Assembly (NCBI GenBank): GCA_937916415.1
Contig: CALGGH010000128.1
Span: forward strand, 1 to 22,893
Direction of reading: 5' to 3'
Source: an uncultured Lachnospiraceae bacterium
GTDB taxonomy: Bacteria; Bacillota; Clostridia; Lachnospirales; Lachnospiraceae
DNA: 22,893 bases
Each line of letters opens with the position of its first letter. Within the stretch, counting starts at the first letter, position 1. Both the position numbers and the translations under genes were made by a program. Positions 1 to 6,940 of the stretch are shown one piece after another. The notes beneath the pieces were generated by a model that did no database searches, was not told the DNA's origin, and saw only the letters and a list, made by a program, of their open reading frames with translations.

Positions 1-53
1 CCCGACCTACACCCTTAGCAGGGGCGCCTCTTCGGCCTCTTGAGTACTTCTCC
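1..53 (-). tRNA. tRNA-Ser(GCU), 5' part, cut by window edge
   Basis: Read on the minus strand from 53, the sequence gives a GGAGAAG acceptor arm, a D arm CTC...GAG, and an anticodon stem CGCCC/GGGTG around the loop CTGCTAA, whose anticodon GCU reads serine AGC/AGU codons. The long variable arm of a class II tRNA begins next and runs off the window at position 1. The variable arm, T arm and 3' end are therefore not visible. The pairing and the loop are clear; only the gene's far end is unknown. Confidence 0.93.
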
Positions 54-58
54 ACGTC

Positions 59-150
59 GCAATCCGCTTCACTAATTGTCGTCCCTCGCATGCTCGGGAC
101 TCCTAGCGTTCCGCGATTGCTCCTTTTCCCCACGAAACAGGTTTCGTGGG
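59..150 (-). ncRNA. Structured leader RNA candidate just upstream of tRNA-Ser
   Basis: Three nested or adjacent pairings are visible on the minus strand. A perfect 10-bp inverted repeat has arms 129-138 (CCCACGAAAC) and 141-150 (GTTTCGTGGG). A closing stem pairs 59-64 (GCAATC) with 115-120 (GATTGC). Inside it a 5-bp hairpin pairs 81-85 (GTCCC) with 96-100 (GGGAC). The region ends 5 nt before the tRNA 5' end, so it would be the RNase P-removed leader if co-transcribed. A 34-codon ORF at 176-72 overlaps it but has no good ribosome binding site. No known RNA family is recognised. Confidence 0.4.
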
Positions 151-215
151 TGCCCCAAAATCAGGGCCGTACTCATCACCCAAATTCATGATGAATCATA
201 TATATTATGATAAAA

Positions 216-244
216 GTTGCGTCAGCCCCATGAGGTGACGCAAC
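216..244 (-). terminator. Hairpin with T-tract, likely terminator after the HIT gene
   Basis: Arms 216-224 (GTTGCGTCA) and 236-244 (TGACGCAAC) pair over 9 bp with an 11-nt loop. On the minus strand the hairpin is followed by TTTTATC. It lies downstream of the HIT gene's stop. It also begins almost at the start site expected for the promoter at 249-277, so it could instead be a 5'-end hairpin or attenuator of the tRNA transcript. Confidence 0.6.
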
Positions 245-248
245 AAAT

Positions 249-277
249 ATTATATCTATATGATTTTCCATTGTCAA
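249..277 (-). promoter_or_regulatory. Consensus sigma-70/SigA promoter facing the tRNA-Ser
   Basis: On the minus strand the -35 TTGACA (277-272) and the -10 TATAAT (254-249) are separated by exactly 17 nt. Both hexamers match the consensus fully. Transcription would start near 241-244 and run through the hairpin at 244-216 towards the tRNA gene. Confidence 0.7.
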
Positions 278-297
278 TCACTATATTTAGTGATTGA
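274..297. promoter_or_regulatory. Inverted repeat overlapping the -35 element, possible operator
   Basis: Arms 274-283 (TCAATCACTA) and 288-297 (TAGTGATTGA) are perfect 10-bp complements with a 4-nt centre. The repeat overlaps four bases of the -35 hexamer. No T-tract follows on either strand, which argues against a terminator and for a protein-binding site. The regulator is unknown. Confidence 0.45.
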
Positions 298-348
298 TTC
301 ATACATTTTGTGGTATGGGCCCGGAAGCCGTGCACATGGATCCTCGCT

Positions 349-753
349 TCATCCGTTGATGATGCGAGCCGTCTCATCCAGCTCCTCATCCGAAGGTGAT
401 CCGGGATTCCATCCGATCTTCTGACCGTCATCCTTATACCTGGGAATCAGGTGTATATGAAAATGAAATACCGTCTGTCCTGCCGTCTCTCCGTTGTTCT
501 GGACTATGTTGAAACCGTCACATCCCAGTTTTTCAGTCATGCGGGACGCCATTTTCCTGGCAACGACGAATGCCTGAGCAGTCTTATCCTCGGGAAGCTC
601 ATATATGTTGGCATAATGTTCCTTGGGCAGCACGAGTGCATGTCCCCTGGCGGCTGGCCCCAGATCCAGGATCACCCTGCAGAAGTCGTCTTCATGTATC
701 GTGCGGGAAGGGATCTCGCCATTGGCAATTTTACAAAAGATGCAATCACTCAT
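349..753 (-). CDS. HIT-family nucleotide-binding hydrolase (HinT-like)
   Basis: The product has 134 residues, the usual size of the HINT branch of the histidine-triad superfamily, whose members hydrolyse purine nucleoside phosphoramidates and related adenylylated compounds in the cytoplasm. The triad is visible near residues 97-101 as HFHIH, followed by LIPR. Cys4 and Cys7 (CIFC) near the N-terminus suggest the zinc-binding form. A longer frame opens at 777, but GGAGG lies a good distance before the ATG at 753, so that start is preferred. It lies 20 nt after the flavodoxin/SCP2 gene and is probably co-transcribed with it, ending at the hairpin at 216-244. The natural substrate cannot be told from sequence. 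Confidence 0.93.
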   Translation of the reverse strand: MSDCIFCKIANGEIPSRTIHEDDFCRVILDLGPAARGHALVLPKEHYANIYELPEDKTAQAFVVARKMASRMTEKLGCDGFNIVQNNGETAGQTVFHFHIHLIPRYKDDGQKIGWNPGSPSDEELDETARIING

Positions 754-773
754 TTTAGTTTCCTCCATAATCA

Positions 774-1766
774 TCACTCACCAAACGGGAACAGCACGTC
801 CAGATTCCTGAAGTACATGAAATTGCCCTTTACCGTCATCTCGCCGGACATGAACGCCCTCTGAAACGTCATCCTTCCGCATACGATCTCATTCATGCAG
901 TCGAACGAGGTTGAAAGATTCACGTCAGCATTATCCGAATTGCCGTAGAAACAGTTAAGCTTGCCATCCTTGATGACCAGGCTTAGGGGGACGCCGCCGT
1001 TAATGACGATCTGACACGTCCCGTCCATCCCCGCCTTCGGCGAAAATATCCTGTCAAAATCACCGACGAACTTGTCCTCGCCGCTTTCCTTCTCGTTACT
1101 CATCAGCTCCGTAAAAAATGAAGTAAGCTCCTGTATGTCTTCCTTCTGCTGCTGAACGTACATTTCATTCGAAGCATACTGACTAAGCTGTTCTGACTCC
1201 TGAGGCGTCAGGTCAATGTTCTTGGTATAAGATACCTTTTGCTTGACCGCATGATTGCTGGCGGGCAGGGACGGCAGATGCTGGTTGACGGTACGGTAAA
1301 GGCCTTCAGCCGTTCTTTCTATTATATTAATGTAATCTTCATTATTCTCCAAAACGGTTGCATCCAGGATGTAGCCACAGACGCCGCTGCAAGGGATTCC
1401 TCCCAGGATTTCCCAGGCTTCGGCCAGATGCATGTTGCCTTCACGCTCACCATACGTAGTGGCCATCACTACCGGGCACATGTAAAGCCTGGAGATAAGT
1501 TCCTTGTCCCCATACAGCCAGCACGCATCCAGAAACTGTTGCATGTAGCCGCCGATCCCATGCCATTCAACCGTCGTGGCCAGGATTACGCCATCAGCAT
1601 TTTTTAAGGTCTGGGGCAAAGTTGTGATGCTGTTTTTGAGTTCATACAGATGATAGGTCTCGACAGACACCCTCAGGTCCTCAAGAACCTCCTCCATCTT
1701 GCGTATGCAGAAGAGCGTGGGATCATCCATCATCCCCCTGCCGCCGTAATAAATGTTGATCTGCAT
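774..1766 (-). CDS. Flavodoxin-like/NADPH-dependent FMN reductase fused to an SCP2-type domain
   Basis: The product has 330 residues. Residues 1-165 resemble the flavodoxin-fold FMN reductase family, with an N-terminal MQINIYYGG strand, a central DGVILATTVEWHGIGGYMQQ flavin-loop-like segment and MCPVVMATTYGE. Residues about 235-325 look like an SCP2 (sterol carrier protein 2) domain: a short beta-rich stretch (CQIVINGGVPLSLVIKDGKL) then MTFQRAFMSGEMTVKGN, which matches the usual R-x-F-x-G-x-x-x-x-G-D-pattern of that fold. The two halves are joined by a Gln/Glu-rich helix. A good ribosome binding site (GGAGAAAAAA) precedes the ATG. The likely role is electron transfer or reduction with a lipid or hydrophobic ligand bound by the C-terminal domain; this is inference. 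A foldback repeat separates it from the upstream FHA gene. Confidence 0.8.
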   Translation of the reverse strand: MQINIYYGGRGMMDDPTLFCIRKMEEVLEDLRVSVETYHLYELKNSITTLPQTLKNADGVILATTVEWHGIGGYMQQFLDACWLYGDKELISRLYMCPVVMATTYGEREGNMHLAEAWEILGGIPCSGVCGYILDATVLENNEDYINIIERTAEGLYRTVNQHLPSLPASNHAVKQKVSYTKNIDLTPQESEQLSQYASNEMYVQQQKEDIQELTSFFTELMSNEKESGEDKFVGDFDRIFSPKAGMDGTCQIVINGGVPLSLVIKDGKLNCFYGNSDNADVNLSTSFDCMNEIVCGRMTFQRAFMSGEMTVKGNFMYFRNLDVLFPFGE

Positions 1767-1779
1767 TTTTTTCTCCTTT

Positions 1780-1938
1780 AGGAACTGTCATCAAATAACC
1801 TGAACAGATTGCGCAGTGTTTTCTTTCGAGGGTTCAGTTCAAAAAATGTGCGCATAGCGGGCTACGTAAGCATTTTTTGAACTGTGCTATCGACGGAAAA
1901 GACAAGCAGGATGATCATGTTATTTATTGACAGTTCCT
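1780..1938. repeat. Foldback (MITE-like) element, copy 1
   Basis: The 159-bp element has perfect 11-bp terminal inverted repeats, AGGAACTGTCA (1780-1790) and TGACAGTTCCT (1928-1938). An inner pair, TTCAAAAAATG and CATTTTTTGAA, folds back around a TAGC...GCTACG centre. It has no ORF. Its plus strand aligns with the minus strand of the copy at 21697-21852, including a shared GACAAGCAGGATGATCA-like block near one end. It fills the gap between the FHA gene stop and the ribosome binding site of the flavodoxin/SCP2 gene, so a long RNA hairpin would form in any read-through transcript. Confidence 0.8.
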
Positions 1939-1958
1939 TAGGAGATAATCATATCATT

Positions 1959-3434
1959 TTACCCTGCATGACGCAAACAATAGTTCAGTGACCCGAAGCG
2001 TATCTCATCACCTTCTTCGATCTCACGGCGCTCGTTTGGCTGAAGGCGTATTCCGTTCAAAAAAACGCCATTTGTGGAATTCATGTCCGACAGCATCAGA
2101 CGGCCATCCTCATTTTCGATCTTGGCGTGCACCCGACTGACGGAAGGATGATCCAGGATGAAGTCCACGTATCCCGCAAGCTTGCCTATGGTACATGGCA
2201 GCCTGTTCAATTCGATATGTTTTTTGTTGCGTCTGTCAAGTGCATACAGTTTGTAACCGGTGCCAACGGGCACGTCACCAAAGAACGTCGTCTGGCCCTC
2301 ATTGCTGTATTCCTCCTCATTGGACTCCTGCACTAACGAGCTGACGTTTCTTCCCTTTGAGGGCTGGGATTTCCTGGCGGGCCGTTCTATCGGAGCCACG
2401 AAGTCCTGCATGTGTACCATCGCAGATTCGCTGACCGGTGCAGGATCGGCCGTCTCGCCCATGCTGCCGCTCCCAATCCCGGATGAGGCTTTGCCAAACT
2501 TATGATATGCCAGCCTGACCAATCCGGCCAGAAAGGTAACGCCGGATGCCGCAAGGGCAGCGATCAGTATCATGAATTCATCCTTATCCAGCTTCATTAA
2601 CATATAGACGCAGGCACATGCGATCAGTCCCAGCAGTCCCAGGGCGGGAATGAGGAAATATGACATGGTTAAGCCGTCCTTATGAGGTTCCCTGCTGCGG
2701 GCACTTGCCGAATTACGGTTCACGTCAGCATAAGAATCCCGCAGGTCATCAAGCATCTCGGCTGAGGCTGCTTCACTTATGGTTGATTGAGAAGATGACG
2801 CATAAGGATCATACTGTTCCCCGGGAAATCCGGCATTCGCAGACGTCACGGGCCTGCCGGCTGCCGGCGTCACCTGCGTGTCCATGGCATCGCTGACCGA
2901 CTGAACCAGGTCCCACACGTCGAAGCCCCCTCTTTCATATCTCTCATACAGCCCATAGGTCAGATCCGTGGCCTTCGGGTCATCAGAATCCGTCTTGTCC
3001 AGCAGGTAGTCCATGAACTTACCTATCGCTTCCCTTGATTCCGAGACGGGAACGGATATGTTGTACAAAAAGAAATATTGTTCCCTGGTGCAGTTGTAGA
3101 AAATCAATTCCGGATCCAGGTCCAGACGGTTAACGTCCAATAGATATCTGTCTATCTCATCGCAGGCATCCCTGATTCCCGAAAACAGGGCGGTCAGGTC
3201 ATCCATGCGCAGATCCCTGCTCACGAAGAGCTGCCGCAGGGACAGCCTTGAAGTGATGTCATAATAATTAAATTTCTGTCCGTCCACCACCCTGACTCCG
3301 GCATGGAGCAGATGGTCCATGTTATGGCTCCTCAGCATGCCGCTGTGATATCCCACTTCCTTGTCGCTCTCAGTCTGCCTGATCACCATGTAATTCCTAT
3401 GTTGTTCCTTGTAGTATCTTACCTCCATGCTCAT
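1959..3434 (-). CDS. FHA-domain membrane protein of the tad operon (DUF6382-like N-terminus)
   Basis: The product has 491 residues. An N-terminal domain (about 1-180) resembles the uncharacterised DUF6382 family seen beside FHA domains in clostridial pilus loci. A low-complexity linker follows, then two membrane segments (about 258-280 and 287-310), then a C-terminal forkhead-associated domain at 406-491 with the expected GK, SRVHAKI and NSTNGVFLNG motifs that bind phosphothreonine peptides. The protein therefore probably reads Ser/Thr phosphorylation at the membrane. Its start overlaps the preceding pseudopilin stop by ATGA. The ATG at 3428, two codons in, has better spacing from GGAGG and may be the true start. 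It is the last gene of the pilus operon; no Ser/Thr kinase is in the window. Confidence 0.82.
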   Translation of the reverse strand: MSMEVRYYKEQHRNYMVIRQTESDKEVGYHSGMLRSHNMDHLLHAGVRVVDGQKFNYYDITSRLSLRQLFVSRDLRMDDLTALFSGIRDACDEIDRYLLDVNRLDLDPELIFYNCTREQYFFLYNISVPVSESREAIGKFMDYLLDKTDSDDPKATDLTYGLYERYERGGFDVWDLVQSVSDAMDTQVTPAAGRPVTSANAGFPGEQYDPYASSSQSTISEAASAEMLDDLRDSYADVNRNSASARSREPHKDGLTMSYFLIPALGLLGLIACACVYMLMKLDKDEFMILIAALAASGVTFLAGLVRLAYHKFGKASSGIGSGSMGETADPAPVSESAMVHMQDFVAPIERPARKSQPSKGRNVSSLVQESNEEEYSNEGQTTFFGDVPVGTGYKLYALDRRNKKHIELNRLPCTIGKLAGYVDFILDHPSVSRVHAKIENEDGRLMLSDMNSTNGVFLNGIRLQPNERREIEEGDEIRFGSLNYCLRHAG

Positions 3435-3901
3435 TCTCCTCCAATTATCCGCATTCCGGCCCTGAATAACCTCATTCTCCTGGTATACGAAAAATCATCC
3501 GCATTTACTTCGTCCGATACGTTCCAGTTGCTGACCGGTATCATCCCCGCATGAAACGATAACGGGTGACTCACCTTTAAGCCGGACTTGACGTTTACCT
3601 TGCCTCCGCTGACGGTTCCTGTCGTGGAAGGCCCGGGAGTTCCCATGTATTTGCCGCCCATCTGTCCTGCCGCGTGTGCATCAAGCCACCCCTGTTTGTC
3701 TGAGGTCGTCGCTATCCTCGAAGCAGTCTGCGTTGCCAGCGAATAGTCATCCTGAAACAACAGGCAGCGGTCATATTCAAAGTATCCCAGGTACATGATC
3801 CAGACTATTATGAAAACGACCCACGGCACCACGAACGACGCTTCCACGGTCATGTATCCGTCATGAACAGCTTTCTTACCTTCATCCCTTGCCGACAACA
3901 A
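3431..3901 (-). CDS. TadE-like minor pseudopilin (short)
   Basis: The product has 156 residues with a short charged leader and the TadE signature MTVEASFVVPWVVFIIVWIM at about 17-36, a hydrophobic helix following a Thr-Val-Glu motif where prepilin peptidase cleaves. TadE proteins are low-abundance pseudopilins needed for Flp pilus assembly. The rest is a small extracytoplasmic domain, partly Gly/Ser/Thr-rich. The start is a TTG at 3901 (or TTG at 3898), preceded by GGGGG; no in-frame ATG occurs before the signature itself. It overlaps the preceding prepilin peptidase by 20 bp and the FHA gene by 4 bp, so translation is probably coupled. Confidence 0.78.
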   Translation of the reverse strand: MLSARDEGKKAVHDGYMTVEASFVVPWVVFIIVWIMYLGYFEYDRCLLFQDDYSLATQTASRIATTSDKQGWLDAHAAGQMGGKYMGTPGPSTTGTVSGGKVNVKSGLKVSHPLSFHAGMIPVSNWNVSDEVNADDFSYTRRMRLFRAGMRIIGGE

Positions 3902-4322
3902 GAGCCATCACCCCCAATCCAAAAGTTACGAAGGGGACAAAGGGCAGCTTAGTACTCCTGCTGACCTTCCTGAGAGCCAGCATCAACATGCCGGTCACGC
4001 TTGCCGCCACCAGCGCCCCCATGATCACGTATGAGGTCATTTCCAGTCCAAGGCCCAGCCCAAGCCCGCACGTCAATATACCGTCACCCATCCCAATCTT
4101 GCCCTCGGTCACGAGGGACAATGCCATCATCAGCATTCCGGGCATGACGGACAATGCCAGCCCCCACCAGTCAATTCCGCCCTGGGAGTTCGTGGCGATG
4201 AATGCCCCCGATATTGCATAGACTGCCGCGATGCCGATGCCGGGAATCTTTCTTGTGCGTACGTCGCACACCGACAGCGCGGTCAATATGATGCCGTACG
4301 TCAATAACCACATACGCTGCAT
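3882..4322 (-). CDS. Second A24-type prepilin peptidase in the tad operon
   Basis: The product has 146 residues and is almost entirely membrane helices. It belongs to the A24 family of aspartyl prepilin peptidases, CpaA/TadV branch, which cleave the leader of Flp-type pilins. The first catalytic aspartate is in CDVRTRKIPG near residue 18, and the second is in the GMGDG motif, so both active-site residues are present. A longer frame opens at 4457, but GGGGGGAG lies 6 nt before the ATG at 4322, so that start is chosen. It overlaps the upstream TadE-like gene by 22 bp. It sits between two TadE-like genes, which suggests it processes these pseudopilins, while the TadV at 11423-11947 serves the main pilin; this division is inference. 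Confidence 0.85.
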   Translation of the reverse strand: MQRMWLLTYGIILTALSVCDVRTRKIPGIGIAAVYAISGAFIATNSQGGIDWWGLALSVMPGMLMMALSLVTEGKIGMGDGILTCGLGLGLGLEMTSYVIMGALVAASVTGMLMLALRKVSRSTKLPFVPFVTFGLGVMALVVGKG

Positions 4323-5218
4323 GGGCCTCTCCCCCCAACTTCTGACAGATGAATCGCCTGAATGTTTCTCTTGAGCCCGGAACAAAACAGGTCGCTGTGA
4401 TATCTGTTTCCGCTGCCGGTAATGAACACGTTGCCAACCATCGAACCTCCTCCGCATATCTCGCAGGGGTAATACTTAGACCCGTCGGAGCTTCTAAGAC
4501 TCCCCACGGAAGCCGCAGATACGCTCGTCACGCTCGGATGCAGGTACCTGCAGTCGTAATCCCTGTGATACACCGTACCGGTAGGAGTGACGTACACGAC
4601 GGGATCATCATCCGTTGAATTTTGCAGGCTGCCTATGCCCTCATATCCGACCCAGGCATGTCCGTATAGCGAAGTACCGAGGATGAATGGCCTGATAAAG
4701 CCCATGTTCACCGGATACTTAAGCGTATACAGGGCACTGAGCTTCACTATGCCGCCATCCTGCAGGATCGATGATCCGGCATATATGATGCCTGCCCTGC
4801 CTCCCAGCACTCCCCCACGGTTTTGAACCGTGCTTCCGAGATGCCTGTTGATGGACGCCACGGCATACACGTCCGTGGCGATGCCGGGCGGAGCCTCACC
4901 GGAAACGTGATTAACAGCATATGCATAACTGCAAATCTCACTTCCGGTCTGATGCATGGCGGCGGTTATCCGGCTGGATGTCTCCATCACCTGAATCCCA
5001 AAGAGCAGGTTGATCAGGCAGAAAATAAAGAGCGGGACCACCATTGCCGCCTCTACCGTCATGGATCCGGACGCGGCACCGGATGAAACTCTCCTACAAT
5101 ACTTGTTCGAATGAATGCTAGCAGGCCCTTGGGTATTTCCCTGTGTCCGGAGATACTTCGAAACTATTCCTGGAGATACCATTTGTGCTACATTTTTTAT
5201 TTTGCAGAAGAGTCTCAT
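4301..5218 (-). CDS. TadE-like pseudopilin with duplicated Cys-rich C-terminal domain
   Basis: The product has 305 residues. The pseudopilin signature SGSMTVEAAMVVPLFIFC and its hydrophobic helix lie at about 50-80, after a basic leader. The last 98 residues (208-305) hold two copies of one module: V-[YF]-[VI]-T-x-x-G-x-x-YH-x-x-x-x-C, a spacer, then C-x-x-C (CEIC, CSVC). This arrangement resembles the small three-Cys-plus-His tails found on some Gram-positive surface nucleases and is probably a metal-binding fold outside the cell. The frame opens at 5269 with an ATGA overlap, but AGGAGG sits 9 nt before the ATG at 5218, so the shorter form is preferred. It probably forms part of the pilus tip or base. 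Confidence 0.82.
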   Translation of the reverse strand: MRLFCKIKNVAQMVSPGIVSKYLRTQGNTQGPASIHSNKYCRRVSSGAASGSMTVEAAMVVPLFIFCLINLLFGIQVMETSSRITAAMHQTGSEICSYAYAVNHVSGEAPPGIATDVYAVASINRHLGSTVQNRGGVLGGRAGIIYAGSSILQDGGIVKLSALYTLKYPVNMGFIRPFILGTSLYGHAWVGYEGIGSLQNSTDDDPVVYVTPTGTVYHRDYDCRYLHPSVTSVSAASVGSLRSSDGSKYYPCEICGGGSMVGNVFITGSGNRYHSDLFCSGLKRNIQAIHLSEVGGRGPCSVCGY

Positions 5219-5265
5219 CCGATGCCGCCTCCTTACGTCCTCATCCTCCCCGGCACGACCATGCG

Positions 5266-6693
5266 TCATGCATAATAATATCCGCTCCGCCTGACTATCT
5301 CGGCATTATGGCCATGCGTTGACTTAGTCTTTATCCTCACGAGAAAGCTCTGCATGCACGCGTCCATCCTAAAGGCTCCGTTGCCTGATGCCTCCCTCAC
5401 GTCCAGCTCCATCACGTCCAATGACCTGGGCAAAAGCTTGTCATATGATTCCATCAGGAGCATGGTATTGAGATAATCACCATATTTGGCTCCCGCCTGT
5501 CCCGGATAACTGTGCAATGCCGATTTTGGGTGCATGATCGATGTCAGGCCGGTATGCCAGCTGGAATCATCCTTCACAACCGGAACGCCATCCCCTTCAA
5601 ACAGTATCTTGACATCCTGCAGGGCTTCCACGTAGGCCCACGCCAGCAGGATCGCCCACATGATGGGTTCCTCGAGCTCAGGGTTCAGGACCACGCAGGC
5701 CAGCGCGGCTGCCATGGCCCTGGCCTCGGCTTTTTTGGACTCGCATCCGGCAAGATAAACAAAATTGATCGCCTCCCTCCAGAGGGACAGGGTCCTGGCC
5801 ACCGCTTCCAGATTGTCCCAGTCACAGTCTTTACCTTTTATCACGTACTCGATCTCGTAATCGAACACGCTGCCATCCTTTTCATTAAGGTAATATCCGC
5901 ATTTGTCAAAAAGGTATTCGCAGTAGGTTATCTTGCCCGCGGCATCACCCAGGCTTCTTTCCTCATCACTAATGCCATCCCCCACGTCAAGGGTTCTGCG
6001 CGTAAGCACGTCGTCCAGTCCAACCACCTTGGTGGATATTCCGGACGTGTCGTTCAGCACGAGGCCTATGATGCCCGCGCCCCGAATCGCGTCCACGCTT
6101 CCGCCGGGATTGACTATCGGTTCAGTGACTTCCTCTCCTTCTTCATTAATATAAGTAGGATCGTCAAATGAATCGATCCTGGCATTTACCTCCGCCCTCT
6201 TACCGGAAACGTCATAATCAAATCCGGCACCTGACAGGTCTCCTCCCAGATCATCAAATACCCCTGTCACAAGGCCCGTAAGCGTGGTATCCATGTAATC
6301 TGACACCTGTCGTCTGACGGCCTCGGCGAAATTGTCGGTAGCCAGCGCGTGCTCTTCAATATAAGCGTCATCCAGCTTCATGCCCAATAAATCCCGGGAC
6401 ATGTCAGGCGTGGATTCGTCCAGGTTCTTGGTGAGGTAATATTTTAAATGCGACCTCACGGCCTCAATGCTTCCGCTGCCGCCTCCGTAAGTCATGTCGG
6501 TCAGCAGCAGGTCATACTGTTCAAAGAGCTCCTTATTGTATTCCGACAGCACCGAGTTTATCCCCATGTCCGCAACGCACAGCGCGCGCATCCTGGTGGC
6601 GCTCGTCCTGGCTCCCTCAACGAGAGCCAGAACGAAGGAAACCATGACCGCCAGCGTCAATGCCAGATATACCGTTAGGTATCCGCGCTTCAT
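5266..6693 (-). CDS. TadG-like extracytoplasmic protein (DUF5702-like)
   Basis: The product has 475 residues. It begins MKRGYLTVYLALTLAVMVS, a basic leader and a single hydrophobic helix (about 6-25) like those of TadE/TadG pseudopilins, followed by a large soluble extracytoplasmic domain. This layout fits the DUF5702 proteins of clostridial Tad loci, which occupy the TadG position. An internal hydrophobic stretch at about 350-370 (AAALACVVLNPELEEPIMWAI) may be a second membrane or buried helix. No catalytic motif was recognised. Its start overlaps the pilin stop as ATGA. The likely role is pilus assembly or tip function, by position. Confidence 0.75.
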   Translation of the reverse strand: MKRGYLTVYLALTLAVMVSFVLALVEGARTSATRMRALCVADMGINSVLSEYNKELFEQYDLLLTDMTYGGGSGSIEAVRSHLKYYLTKNLDESTPDMSRDLLGMKLDDAYIEEHALATDNFAEAVRRQVSDYMDTTLTGLVTGVFDDLGGDLSGAGFDYDVSGKRAEVNARIDSFDDPTYINEEGEEVTEPIVNPGGSVDAIRGAGIIGLVLNDTSGISTKVVGLDDVLTRRTLDVGDGISDEERSLGDAAGKITYCEYLFDKCGYYLNEKDGSVFDYEIEYVIKGKDCDWDNLEAVARTLSLWREAINFVYLAGCESKKAEARAMAAALACVVLNPELEEPIMWAILLAWAYVEALQDVKILFEGDGVPVVKDDSSWHTGLTSIMHPKSALHSYPGQAGAKYGDYLNTMLLMESYDKLLPRSLDVMELDVREASGNGAFRMDACMQSFLVRIKTKSTHGHNAEIVRRSGYYYA

Positions 6694-6929
6694 GACATCA
6701 CGGCATCGCTGTCGGAGGATATCTTGTTCATGATGGATTCCACGATCGCCCTGATCTGCTTCTTAAAGATCAGCACCAGTCCGATCAGCACCACTATGAT
6801 CAGAATCACCTCAACCGTTCCCATGCCGTCGTCCATGGCGGCCAGGTCATCCGGCGTAAACAGTTCCTCAGCAAAGTCCCTCAGCCTTTCCTTGATTTGG
6901 TTGATCCTGTTTTTGATCTTTTCTTTCAT
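6690..6929 (-). CDS. Flp1-like major pilin
   Basis: The product has 79 residues. A charged leader of about 36 residues ends DDGMG, followed by TVEVILIIVVLIGLVLIFKK, the glutamate-bearing hydrophobic helix of Flp-type pilins, and a short C-terminal tail. Cleavage by prepilin peptidase is expected at the glycine before TVE. It lies between tadC and the TadG-like gene and has one of the best ribosome binding sites in the operon (GGGAGGG, overlapping the tadC stop), which fits its need for high expression. It is the most likely structural subunit of the pilus. Confidence 0.88.
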   Translation of the reverse strand: MKEKIKNRINQIKERLRDFAEELFTPDDLAAMDDGMGTVEVILIIVVLIGLVLIFKKQIRAIVESIMNKISSDSDAVMS

Positions 6930-6940
6930 GTTTTCCCTCC

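Noticed and set aside
72..176. Small 34-codon ORF on the minus strand before tRNA-Ser
   Set aside because: It overlaps the folded region and has no clear ribosome binding site, so structured RNA explains the stretch better.
5512..6171. Plus-strand open frame of 219 codons opposite the TadG-like gene
   Set aside because: It is a shadow frame with no recognisable domain, lying inside a well-supported operon gene.
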